Shown here piece by piece: positions 1-12,200 of a DNA stretch of 64,000 nt. Each line of letters begins with the position of its first letter. Positions within the stretch are counted from its first letter, which is position 1. The notes under the pieces are model-generated. The model was not told the DNA's origin. It was given only the letters and a program-made list of their open reading frames with translations, and searched no databases. The translations under genes were made by a program, and so were the position numbers. Source of the DNA: Apricaphanius iberus (Eukaryota > Chordata > Actinopteri > Cyprinodontiformes > Aphaniidae); NCBI GenBank assembly GCA_028564705.1, contig JAPXFQ010001662.1, positions 4,152,001-4,216,000 on the forward strand. Direction: 5' to 3'.

Positions 1-77
1 CTTGTAACATGTTTTTTTTTGTTTAATTAAATGTCTACTTTTAGACATAAAAGGCAGGCATTTTAAGATTACTATAC

Positions 78-235
78 CTTGTGGGAACTGGCACCTCAGT
101 GAGCCCTGTGATAAGGACTGCTGGTGATAACCGTACAAATGCAATTATAGGCTTCTCTAAAAAGTCCACTTCTCCAACTAGAACATTCGAAGCCTCAGCA
201 CCAGGAGGAATTTTTTTCATGAAATTCATGTCCAC
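78..235 (-). CDS. slc4a7: slc4a7 exon 9 (residues ~423-475)
   Basis: 158 bp. The acceptor ends ttcag before GTGGACATG at 235, and the donor is AAG|gtatag at 78/77. It reads from phase 0 and leaves two bases (AG) for an arginine completed in the next exon. It encodes [20 protein letters not shown] followed by [20 protein letters not shown] and ends [11 protein letters not shown]. This is the most conserved core of the SLC4 cytosolic domain. The gene must continue to the left, because the transmembrane region is missing. Confidence 0.95.
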
Positions 236-3200
236 CTGAAACCCATAAAATGTAAAATCAAATACAAATAAAAAGTAATAATACAGAAATGTAAAAAAGG
301 TGAGCGTGTCTGTGTATGAAAGGGATGGAATGGGTGCGGTTGGGTATCACTGCATGCTGATTTCATTTGCATAAACCATGCAAAAACAAATCAGGACGAA
401 AAAAAAGGGAATGGAAACATGATATGTGCAAGTGGCAACATGTAGACCTAGATAGTACTGAGCAGAGATAAGCCTGTTTTTGATCAATTTCAAAGCCTTC
501 AAATAACTATAATTTATTCTGTTACATATCTAAACATGGCAACAATCCTTTTGTAGAAGTATGCATTCAGTGTGTTTTCCTATGAGTCATGTACACACTG
601 CACCTTATTTTTTGGCAGGCATAATGCCTGGTTGTATAACAGCAACTTATGGCAGTCTGCCATTTTATTTAATATGATACACTCCACGATACACTCCAAA
701 ATGGTAGGATAAATGGAATCCATGCAACAGGGGTGGATTTTCAAACACAAAGCCTTATATAATAATCTAAGGCTTTTTTAATTAATTGTGATGATTGACT
801 GTTTGTCCATTGGATAAGAAAGAATAAATAATCATTTTATAGGTGACAGGTTATAGGATGATTTTTGCAGGGGCTGCTTTAAACAGAAGAGTCTAAAATA
901 TGAGCAAACCCAGAAACTGAAGAACAACACGGATGAACTTGGAGGGGTGCATTCCAATGTGACGGGACCTTGTCTATGCTCAGTACTGTTAGGTTACCTT
1001 GCTGAAGTCCACACTGCTGCTTTCTCTACTGACCCCTACTTTGGATGGCCTCCTTTCCATAGTCTTGTTTCCATCCAGATTGTTTGGGAGAGAGTGCGGC
1101 GACACCATTGGTCCTAAGAGGGACAGAGAGGCAATGATGGACACTGTGTAAGTGTGGAACAAAGGAGGACATTACTATAGCAGATTAAGTGGTTTACCAT
1201 CAAAAGTAATACTTGTTTTCATCATTGGAAGTCAGCTAAAATAAAAAAATTTGTTCAGTGGGAATGCTTATTTCTAATAAATAGGAAATGTTTAAGTCTT
1301 TTTAAGTAAAGATTTGGCATATACAGTACCCTCTATACTTATAACCTTTCACCGGGAGTGAAAAAGACTTTATAATAAAAACATAATCTTTTATAGCAGC
1401 AGCGTCATATAAAATTTTGCTGTGGAAAAACCTGTTTTAAACATAATATTCATGTTAAGGACTGAGTTTTTTTACTAAATAATTAGTGCCACACCCTGCT
1501 ACTATTACTTTGTACAACCTTGTGTTTCTTAGCAGAGCAGATGTTAAGCCTACTCTTGTAACATCTCAAAAGGGTGGCTCATATAGATAGAGGAAATCTC
1601 TCTAGATTGTCCAGAGTCCTGGTAACTATGTCATAGTCGTCTCCCTCAAATTCCCCCTACAGGTTTTCAATATCATTTAAATCTGGGACCCTTATGTCTG
1701 AGGAACCATTTCTGTGTTGGTTTTGCTATATGTTTTGAATTATCATACTTAAGTTTCAGTGTGTTTTTTAATTTTTTTTTTACAATTTTGAGGATATTTC
1801 AAATAGTTAATGAGGCAATGCATTACAGCATTCCCAGCTGTTAAAGAGATAAACAGGCCAACAGTTTCACAGATCCTCCATCGTATTTAACAGTGTACAT
1901 GAGGTGCTTTGCCACGTATTCATCTGTGGAGATTCATATCATCAGACTAAAGGATTTATCTCCTCTTAGTTTCGGCAGAGAAAAGGGAGTTTTTCCCTCC
2001 ACTGTCGCTTCATGCTTGCTCAGTGTGAGGGATTGCTGAGAAGTCCCGACGCGATCTTCTGTGGTTCTCTAATTCCTAGATTAAACATTGTATTGTAAAA
2101 ACTTTTCTTGTAAAGTGCCTTGAGATGACATTTGTTGTGAAATGGCGCTATATAAATAAACTGAATTGAATTGAAAAAATCTCAATGTACTGTTCATGAT
2201 GTTGGGTATAAAATATTTTTTTCTAAGACTCTCACATAGAACTAGTAGGCATGTGGATAGTGTCCAATGGTCTTTATCAAGCCTTGGCAATCCCAAAATG
2301 CAAATTTTTTAAGCAGTTTTCTAATAACGTGAGATTATTTTACCTTTCTTTTCATTGTTCTCACTGTGTGAGATAAACATTAAGCCTTAAGTTTATGTGG
2401 GCAAAATAGTTTTTCTTTAATGGCATTAAAATATTTACACCTTAGGAAACACAAACATCACTGATTACTAAAATTTAATTTTCCAAAAAATCTGATTCTA
2501 CTTAATGAAAATTGCACTAAAGGTGTGGCACCAGTAATTTTATAACACTGTATTTTTGTTGCTCTCAAAAACCAAACATATTTTAGCTAATTTTTCCCTG
2601 AGAGCTTATGCTACTGCAATAAATGTTGAATTGTAAACTATAGCATGAGCTCAACACCTGGATAGCATTACCACTGGGATTCCCTTATCTGATTTGTTTA
2701 ACAGAAGATCAGATGCATCAACAACATTCAATAAACTTTTTAAAATTTGAAAACATCAGTTTGCATTAGATATTTCTGACATTTCAATGCATACAGTATA
2801 TATTTTTGAGTATAAACACTTCAACATTTCTTATTTGATTAGAGCCGTACGAGATCCAGGAAACGCTAGCACTCAAGATAACATGAGAGAGGGGGATGAA
2901 ATGAGGGGGTAATGCACTGAATCAAAGGATAGCACAAGCTTATCCCCTGAATTCCTTTCTTTTACCAGGTTCTTCGTTTCTCATTTTAATACTTTCAGAA
3001 GCTCATGGGTCAAAATGTAAAGGTTCCATTTCTACCAGCATATGGTTTTGTCATTGATCTGTACCCTGGAGTAACCCCAATGGGTGGTAGGTAACTTGGA
3101 CTGCTGAACAGAAGCATGATTGCTCACAAACCCAACAGAGCCTTTATGAATGTAGGGTGGATTATAATAGACAATGTCTGCCAAAATAACTATATTCACG

Positions 3201-6200
3201 AGCACTAAGCCCTGGAATGCTCCCCATGCCAGCCTTTCAAACTGTATTGGCTCACTCATATGATAAAGACTTACAAGAGTAACTTAAATTATACTGATTT
3301 TTATTTATTTTACCTTTATCAGAGTAGTAGCACCAGTAACTGGATTTTTCAGAAAAACAGTGATCAGAATACTACTGAATATCAAGTGTTGCCCTGTATA
3401 TAATAGTTATCCATACATTATTAATCTTATTGATTGCCATAATAAATCCATAATAAATATGAATGTCCAAATAATCGCATCCTTTTATAATCCCCAACAG
3501 TATAAAAGTTAGAAACACCTGTATTTTTTTTGTTCACCTCCTTTATGGTGATTTATCCAAATCCCCCAAAAAGCACATGAATTTATGGTCATGAGGTGCG
3601 TTTTTCTTTCTGATATGTTGTTAAACACTTCCAAATCTCTGTGTTACCCTCAGTATCTTGGGTACTATCGACTGTTTATGGTGTGAGAATCTGCTGCATC
3701 AACAGTCTATCCAATAGGTATAAAATGTCTGCAAGGCAAAAAATACAACCAAATATCGCACTGTTCCACTGAGACAGTAATACCCACACTATAATTCAAT
3801 GTAATATTGCACTGACAACAAGTTTTTTGCGCAGCCCTTTTGAGCTACATCTATGTAGGACCTTTAGTATCAGAGATATTCTAGTTATTCATAGTAAGGT
3901 TTATGTACTCTCACTGTAAAATGTCATGGTAGTTTACAGTGGTATGTGCTTGATAAACACCACATAAATAACACGTTGTGGAAGAAAATATGACGGCTCA
4001 TAACACCACCCCTGCTAATCTGTCCCCTCGTCTTAATTAAGTTCACCCTCATGTATTCTTTAAGACTGTCCACATAGGTTTCACTTTGTGTGATGATCTT
4101 GAGCAGTTTCTGCTCCAATAGTTCCAAAAGAGTAAGAGAAGCATACACAGAGAGGACTATTTCAAAAATAGTTGTTTTTGACATTGGTTAACCCAATAAG
4201 GATTGTAAATTGTCCCTTCAGCCTCAATAAGAAACAGTCCTTGCTTAATATATCAGTTTGCAAGAACCGTCATGCAGATATATTTTTTTGGGGGGGGGGG
4301 GGGGGGGGGGGGTTGCATATCACCTATTAGGAGTTTAAATGATGTGGCTCATCAATCTGTGTAACTTTTAATCAACTTAATATCTTACCAGAAAATTTAA
4401 ATTCCTTCATTGTTGACAAGAGGTATTTTCACAACCCTAAATTACCCATTTACACAATTACAAACATAATCTTCACGTTTTTTTTTTTAACTTTAAGTTG
4501 ACAACAGGCCACATTTCTTCAGTTTCAGAAGTCCTCCACTCAAGATGTTTCTATATTATGAATGTGAAGAACCCTATCTATGTGATGTGATTCTTAGAAG
4601 GGGGTACAGTTACAAAAGCTGGTGAGCTGTAATAAGATCACCCCAACCTTTCAGTTTCCCAACACGCTTATTAATGACCCATGACTTGAAATGGAGCGGT
4701 TCCCAAACAAACATATGCACGTGCACACAGAGTCTAAAATAAACTCACATGGCCTGGTTTGGGAAGAACAAAACCTCACTGTAGGTGTAAATATGATAGT
4801 ACATGCAGTACCAACAAACCAATCCTAGTAGTCACAGGATATTTTTGGCCATACTGCTGGCATACTGTGCTCCCACAACATTCTTACTCGGGTAAAAGAA
4901 TGTTTATTCTAAGCAACTTATGAGGAGGAAGTGAATGGGTTCCAGATAATGAAAAAGAGAAAAAAATAAAGCGCATGGGCAGTAGATTCATGTGAACTCA
5001 AAATGGAGCTATCATCCAGATTTAAAAAATAAGGGTGCTTTGCATCAGTCTATATATTAAAAAAAATGGATTTAACAGGATCCAGCAATCAGGTGCACGA
5101 GAGCAACCTGGTTTTAGTTGTTTCTATTCTAATTGTACATCTCATTTTTTTATGTTTTATAAATGCATATCTCTAAGTAAAAGATCTGATTTATTACAAG
5201 CCAGATTGCTTTAAATTTATAAAACTAAAGTAAAAACATTATTTAAATTTGTTGTTTTATTTTGTCTGTCTTTGGTTTCGGGACAGAGTAGCTTTGGTGG
5301 GAGGCGCTGAACAAGTTACTTTTTCAGCTTTTGCCAAAGAGTAATATTTCATGTGTACGTTTGGTATATTTAGTTGTTGGGTGAAGCCCCCAGGGGTTGT
5401 CTTTAGGGACAACAAGGCTTCATGCTTTTATTTGACAAAATTATTGAATCTGAGATTAACCAAAGTAAAGGGCCTCTTTATGTTTATTAACTCACCTAGT
5501 CAAGAGCAAGAAAACTCTGAGTGCGTGTGTGCATGTGTGTTTACTGTACATGTGGTGTTGCAGCTAAATTGAAAACCAAAAAAGCCATGTTTACTAATAA
5601 TAAATTAAGTAGTTTATTCCCCCTTTGTGGCATTCAAATGTTTCTTTTGACTTAGTATATTGAGATTAAAACCTTAGCATTATGACAACCCTATTTTAAA
5701 TTACACCTTTTAAGGTCCTGCTAACATAGCAAACATTATTTTAAAAATGGTTGAAAAAAAGCCACAATGCAAATCTTTGGTGAAAACCTTGTCCAAAACA
5801 AAGTGATATACAATGAGGTTATCTGATTGCATAGATAAAGCACAGAAAAGAATGTAGCATGAGGGGGGGGGGGGGCAGGAGTGGAACACAGCCATGCAGC
5901 TGCAGTGAAGAAAGAGTGAAGGAAAGTAAGGCGAAGTACATAACTGGAAAGGTTTAGAAAAATGCATAGAGAGGTGTTTGAATGCGTAAAGCAGAGCAGA
6001 GTTTAGGAATGATCTAAAGCCGAAGTGTATAAATAATGGCTTATTGGAACAGACATAAAAGCGAATAAACGGATTAATGGTGAAAAAATAAGAGAAGAAT
6101 AAAAAACTTTTTGGATTATATCCAGTGTCTTAGCAGCCTTGCAGTGGGTTGTTGATGAAATGGTCGCAGGTTTGGAAGATATAAAAACAGGGAAACAGGG

Positions 6201-9200
6201 CTTTCATGCTAGTGCTAGTGTTCTCTGTTCAAGCTGTGACTCACACTGGCAGGCTACACAGATATTTGCCTTCTAAGGGCAGCAGCTCATGATTCTGGGA
6301 TGCCGAGGACGTTCGCCGGGTGAGCTGTGGAGATACTGCGTCCTCCTCTGCAGAATATGCCGGCTCATCGTCCTCAGGGGGCGAAACAACCACCTCCGGG
6401 ATACCTTGAGGGCCAGGGCCTGTGCAACGGGTTTGTGAAGGGCTTAGATGGAAGCGGCGAAAAGATGATGGGGTAGTTTGAGGGGTGCTGTGGGGAGAGG
6501 GGCCAGAAGACAGCCCAGTGTTGGACGAGGAGGAGGGCAGGAGGTGGTTGAGTAGAACGGAGACTCTTGACTCTCGTCTCTGCTGGGACAGGCTGGAGAC
6601 GGAGGAGGCTGACCCTGGCTTGTGGAGAGAGAGCCGTGAGGATGACAAGCCCTCTCCTAACAGGGGAGAAAATGGATAAAAAAGGAGAGGGGAAGGAAAA
6701 TATAGGAGGGTAAGGAAAGGATAACGGAATAAGGGATGGAACAGAGAAGGTAACAATATGAAGTTGATGTACATTACACAAGTGGCACCCCAAGGAAACA
6801 GTGAGAAAGGATGCAAAGCTATAGCGTTGCAAAAAGGTGCAGCTGGGAAGTGTTGCGCTTGCATAAACATGAGTTAAAAGCATTGCTGCATGGAGCAAGC
6901 TGTAGGAATGAATCAAGGAGATGCATGGAGGGTCTACGAGGAAAACAACAGTACTTAAAGCTGTGAACCAGAGATGCACCAAGACACTTTACTAATTGAA
7001 CACGTTTCCTTACTAAACACTCCTCGGTGTGAACATTGTTACTGGGTGAAGAAGATTTAATAGGAACATAAACTGGGTGCAGTACAGTGCATCTCTTCAA
7101 TTTACATACCTAATTTGGTGCTTTAAGGCAAATAAGATCTGACATTACTGACTGGACTCCAGCCATGGATAGTTTTATCAGACACATCGATGCATCAGAG
7201 TCGAAAAGGATCACTGGCCTGATCAGAATAAAAATGCTTCATGTAAACACACCATTCAGATTACTCTGATCACACTTATTCGGATTAAAATGTAATTCCG
7301 ATTGAGACGGGTGTGTTATCTCGATCAGTCTAAAAACATAAAGAGATTTGGTTTATAATTTGATTGAGTACATAACACAACGCCTCTGTCAGTGTGCCAC
7401 AGGGAAACTGTGGCTACAGCGCAGCTTACCATGACCAGTGTGTGAATGTGTGTGTGAATGTGTGAATGACTGAATGTAGTGTCAGTAGGGGTCAGTAGGG
7501 TAAGTAAGTAAAGCGCTACACAAGTACAAGACATTTACAGTTTAACAATGAGGACTTGTAGATATAAATCTGTGACCAGGCAAAATAAAAGTACGCTCTG
7601 AAGAACATCATACTGCTCTGTTCTAAATGCGCACAAAAATGTTTGTTGACAATGGAAGTCTGCTTCTTCAATGAACATTTCCGGTATCTTAAGATAGCAC
7701 TGTGTGGTTCTGCGCATGTCAGAATGATTTATTCTGCTCAAACATGTACAGTAGCAGAGGTCCATGTACACAGTCAAATTCTAATCTGAACTATAATCGG
7801 ATTATTGATATATAAATATATATAAAGAAATATTTCACATGTAAATGTAGCTACTGCGAACAGGGCCTTAAGGCATACAGTTGGGCAAAAAAGTATTTAG
7901 CCTGGACAAGTTGTGCCTATTGTCCCACTTAAAATGATAAGAGAGGTCTGTAATTTTCATTACAACTCTGAGAGTAAGAATGTAAAAAAATACAGAAAAT
8001 CACATTGCATGATTTTTAAAGAATTTATTTGTTTAATGGTGCAAAAAATAAGTATTTGGTCAATAACAAAAGTTAATTTTAATACTTTGTAATGTAACTT
8101 TGGTGGGCAATGACGGTGGTCAAATGTTTTCTATGGATATTCACTAGGTTTGCACACACTGTAACTGGTATTTTGGCCCATTCTTCCATGCAGATCTTCT
8201 CTAGAGCTGTGATTTTTTTGGGACTGTCGCTGGGCAGCACAGATTTTAAACTCCTTTCACATACTCTCTATTGGATTGAGGTCTGTAGACTGGCTAGTCC
8301 ACTCCAAAACCTTGATATGCTTTTTACATAGCCACCCCATTGTTACCAGAGTGGTGTGTTTTGGATCATTGTCATGCTAAAAGATCCAGCCACATTTCAA
8401 TTTTAAAGCTCTCACTGATGGAAGGAGGTTTTTACCCAAAATCTCATGAAACATTTAATCCTTTCCTTAATGTGAGTCTATGGTTCTGTCCCCTTTGCAG
8501 AAAAGCAGCCCCAAAACATAATGTATCCACCCCCGTGCTTCATAGTGGGTATGTTTTTAGGATGCAACTGATGATTCTTCCTCCTTCAAACATGTGGGTG
8601 TATACTAAATAGTTTTACTCTGGTCTCATCTGACCACATGACATTCTCCTAATCACCAAACTTTAGATGGCCCTGGACAGCTGCCTGCTTAAAGAGGGGG
8701 ACCTTTCAAGTGCTGCATGATCTTAATTCAAAATGGCAGTGTTACTCACTACATATCCTTAGCTAGCTCTCTGGACTTGGCCAAGGTGAAGGTTTGAATC
8801 TGACTGTTTGAAGGTGTGGACAGGTGTCTTTTATACAAATAACAATTTCAAGCAGCTGCAATTAATAACAAATGAAGGATAGAAGAGCTTCTTAATGACG
8901 TAACAGGTCTGTGAGGGGCAGAATTCTTGCTTGTTTGTAGGCGCAACATACTTATTTTCTGCCCCATTATACAAATAAAATATTTAAAAACCATACAATG
9001 GAATTTACAGGATTGGGTTTTTTTTACATTTTGTCTCTCACAGTTGAGATGTACAAATGAAGACAATTTCAGATCTCTAATTTTTTTAAGTAGGACAACT
9101 TGCACAATCCAATCAGTGCATGCCAAATACTTTTTTGCCCCACCGTAGGTTGACACCCATGGAGCCAGTTTGAGCTGTTGTTTAAAAGTAGTAAAGCTGT

Positions 9201-12200
9201 GTCTGCCACTGCTGATGTGTTTTTCCCTTCAAAGTGAGCTATTTTCAAGATTAGTGAGGTTTTATAAATGAAATCAAAGGATCGAGATCAAACAGCTATA
9301 TTTTAAGAAGTAAAATTAGGTTGCAGCAGGAGAGTGAGACTTTCTGCAGATAACAGTAAGGCTGTATGTATTGCAGTAAAATTGAACTGTTTTATCCTTA
9401 TGAGTTTTAAAATGAGGACTAAAAATGGAAACTACCCCACTAATTGGCTAAACTGTGTATTGGAATGTATCATTATCAGTTGAAAAATTATATTATCTAT
9501 TATCGGTGCATCTCGACTCTAAATAATCTAATCAAGCACTCACTGTGACTAAATATAAGCAAAACTCCTAGTTTCAAGGCTGGCATGCTGGAGAGGATGA
9601 GTCAACAAGTTGTCTGTGCACAGTAAGCAACAAGTGTTCAGCCACAAAAAATTCATTCATTTGGTCTTACACTTTTCACCCTGCAACCAATGCCATCACA
9701 AACCTTTAAAATTTCCAGTGTAATGATATGAAATGCAAATTGAGTGACAACCACAGGCAGAGAAGTGAAGAATATGACATCTCATTCAATATTTAAACCT
9801 CAAGCTTTTTACCAGCATATTTCAAATGTACACCATATACATGGTCATGCATAGAGCGTCATCACTGAAATGACACCTTAAGAAGAAATTAATTAAAATT
9901 AGAATTAATTCAAACCCCAAAGCCAGGCCATCCATACAGTTTAGCACAAATTTTAGCACCCAAATTTCTCTTCCACTCAGGGGACTCACATTTTTCTCTA
10001 AATTGTATTCACTTTTACCATCCACCTCCTATGCTGGCAATGAGGATTTGAATAGTGGACTTTTAAGCACAGTTCCCCAATGGTTGAATAGGTGGAAGGG
10101 CAAGAAATGTGAGTGCACTGTAGGATCTCACCGTTTTTTTCAAGCAAGAGTGGGTCAGAATGTTTCTTGCCTATATCAGCAATGGAGCGCACCAAAGGGA
10201 TGCGATTGCTGAGTTTCCTCTCATTCTGATGGTGGTGTTTCTTCAGCATTGCTTCCCGGACCTTGTTGCGTAAATCCTCCTTCAACTGGCCAGATGCCAC
10301 CATGCTGTCAATGAGCATGTCTGCAATGCACAAAGACAGTTATATAAAAAAAACTATGTAGGATGACATAATATAAACTAGACAGTACTGGGGAAAACAT
10401 TTGACCCATGGGCTTTAATGCCATATTATTTGGGACTTTTATGGATTTATTTGAACTTTTTTTTTTGCATGGTGAAATTATCAAAAAGCAAACAACTTTG
10501 CTGAATTTTAAAAACAGAAATTCACAATATCAAAGGATGGAGCTGTGATAAAAATCCAAGGCAAAGACATAGCTAATCATTTCCTAAGAATGTTGACAGC
10601 AGTATTATGCTGTGGGAGTGTTTTTCTATACTGGTGCATTTTAAAAAGATTATAAAATATTATCATCAACCTCCACTTAAATCAAAAGCTAAATAGCTGA
10701 CACTCTTGAACACCACTAGATATTCCAAGAGCACAATTATCTAAAAAACATTTCTAAATAAACTTCCTAAATGGATTCAACCAACCCAACATTACTGAAA
10801 ATGTGGTAACTATGTTTAAATGCAGAGCTGATTTAAAAAGACTCTACGAACTCAGACAGGAAGAGAGCTTAAGGATGGTGCCAAGATTAACCCAGAAACT
10901 TGTTGATGACTACAGAAAGCATCTGGTCAAGGTCTAGTCTCTATAAGAAGATCTAGTCCATCATTAGTAGGGGGTGTATGTATTTATTTGCAACTGAATA
11001 TAATATCATTAAAGAATATCAAAAATAAGTGAAAATTGATGTATTCAATAACTATTTTTGAAAATCAAAGAAGCTTTCTGTCAAATAAAACAGTAAACAC
11101 CCTAAATTAATATGAAATGCATACCCAGTGTGAGTATATGTAATTTTTAACTAAAGGCCTAAAGAAAAAAGGGGGATTTGAGTGAGTTGTGTGCAATTTA
11201 CCTGCAATTTCCTCAATACTGTTGGCCCTCATATCCAGCATGACTGTGCCATTTAGTATGCAGCTGCGTAGTTCAAAAAGGCTATGTAGTGATAAAGTGG
11301 CCACGTAGGGCTTACTCCACCTCTCCCCACCGTCTTCCACATCTTCTTCAAATTTCAACCATCTGATGCACACAAACATAAACGCATATTTAAAAAAAAG
11401 TAAAGTCGCAAAAATGAGCTGTATGTAAAACCTCCTCATTCTGCTTTAAATCATCAAATTTAACAAGTAAAGTGTCCTTGTCACAGCCAACTACATATTT
11501 CTGCTTTGATAAATTCCATTTGACAGAGCACAGAGCTTAACAGAAGCAGTGCAAACTGGATGGCTCACACTCAAAATCTGTGACTAATTGAACACGTTTC
11601 TCTGTCAGAAAACAATCTGTGAGATACCAGACAAGTAAAGTCACTAATTCCATGTTCAACTCTCAAGGGCTTGGAAAAACAAACCTGTGTAAGTTTAGGA
11701 CCTGAAATTAAGCCTGAGCTTTGCATTCCGTATTCCGTGGTAAACGTAGTTTCAGTAATTAAAAACAGCATTGGGAGGGGACTGTGCAAAAAGCAAGGTT
11801 CACGCTAAAACAGAGCATTTTAACATTAATTACTTTGATTTCTAGAAAGTAGTGCAGCTCAAAATCAAAGAAATCACTGAGCAGCATTCATTTAAAGATA
11901 AATCACAAATTATGTTTGCTCATGAAGCAAACATAAAAAGTATTTATTTCAATTCATGTGAGTGTTATCAACTGGTTTATTCTAACCTGGCGGTCTCTCT
12001 CCACTCAGTTGCGCGACCATCTCTAAAGGACAGCTCATCCAGCTCAGTGAAGAGGTCATGTGGGATATGCTCGAGGTCATCGTCCTCTGTTCCTAAGATG
12101 AACTGTACTCTCTGGGAAGGTGTGTCTTGGACACAGAAAATACAATAGGTAAATGCCATACACATTAAAACTATAACTAATATTGTTACTAATAAAAGTC

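Larger units (their letters stand above)
1114..6269 (-). other. slc4a7 intron 7, with repeats
   Basis: 5.2-kb intron. It holds a short LINE 3' end (1979-2179) and two poly-G tracts (4290-4312 and 5863-5875). I checked for a further exon because exon 7 ends in a non-consensus GC donor; phases on both sides already agree without one. The remaining ORFs have no recognisable similarity. Confidence 0.7.
6657..10131 (-). other. slc4a7 intron 6, with repeats
   Basis: 3.5-kb intron. About 7200-7870 looks like an old DNA transposon, with a ccgatt-bearing sequence near both ends. A LINE/SINE-type tail lies within it at 7391-7541, and a Tc1-like relic fills 7878-9145. The stretch 9150-9520 ends in tatcggtgcatctcgactct, which resembles a hAT terminus. 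I see nothing host-coding here. Confidence 0.6.

Noticed and set aside
6374..7100. Minus-strand ORFs extending past the start of exon 7
   Set aside because: They run through the acceptor at 6656-6658 into intron sequence or are in other frames; the exon frame is fixed by homology and phase.
8110..8612. Plus-strand ORFs of 73 and 90 codons
   Set aside because: Antisense of a degraded Tc1 transposase; the same words recur at 49840-50420.
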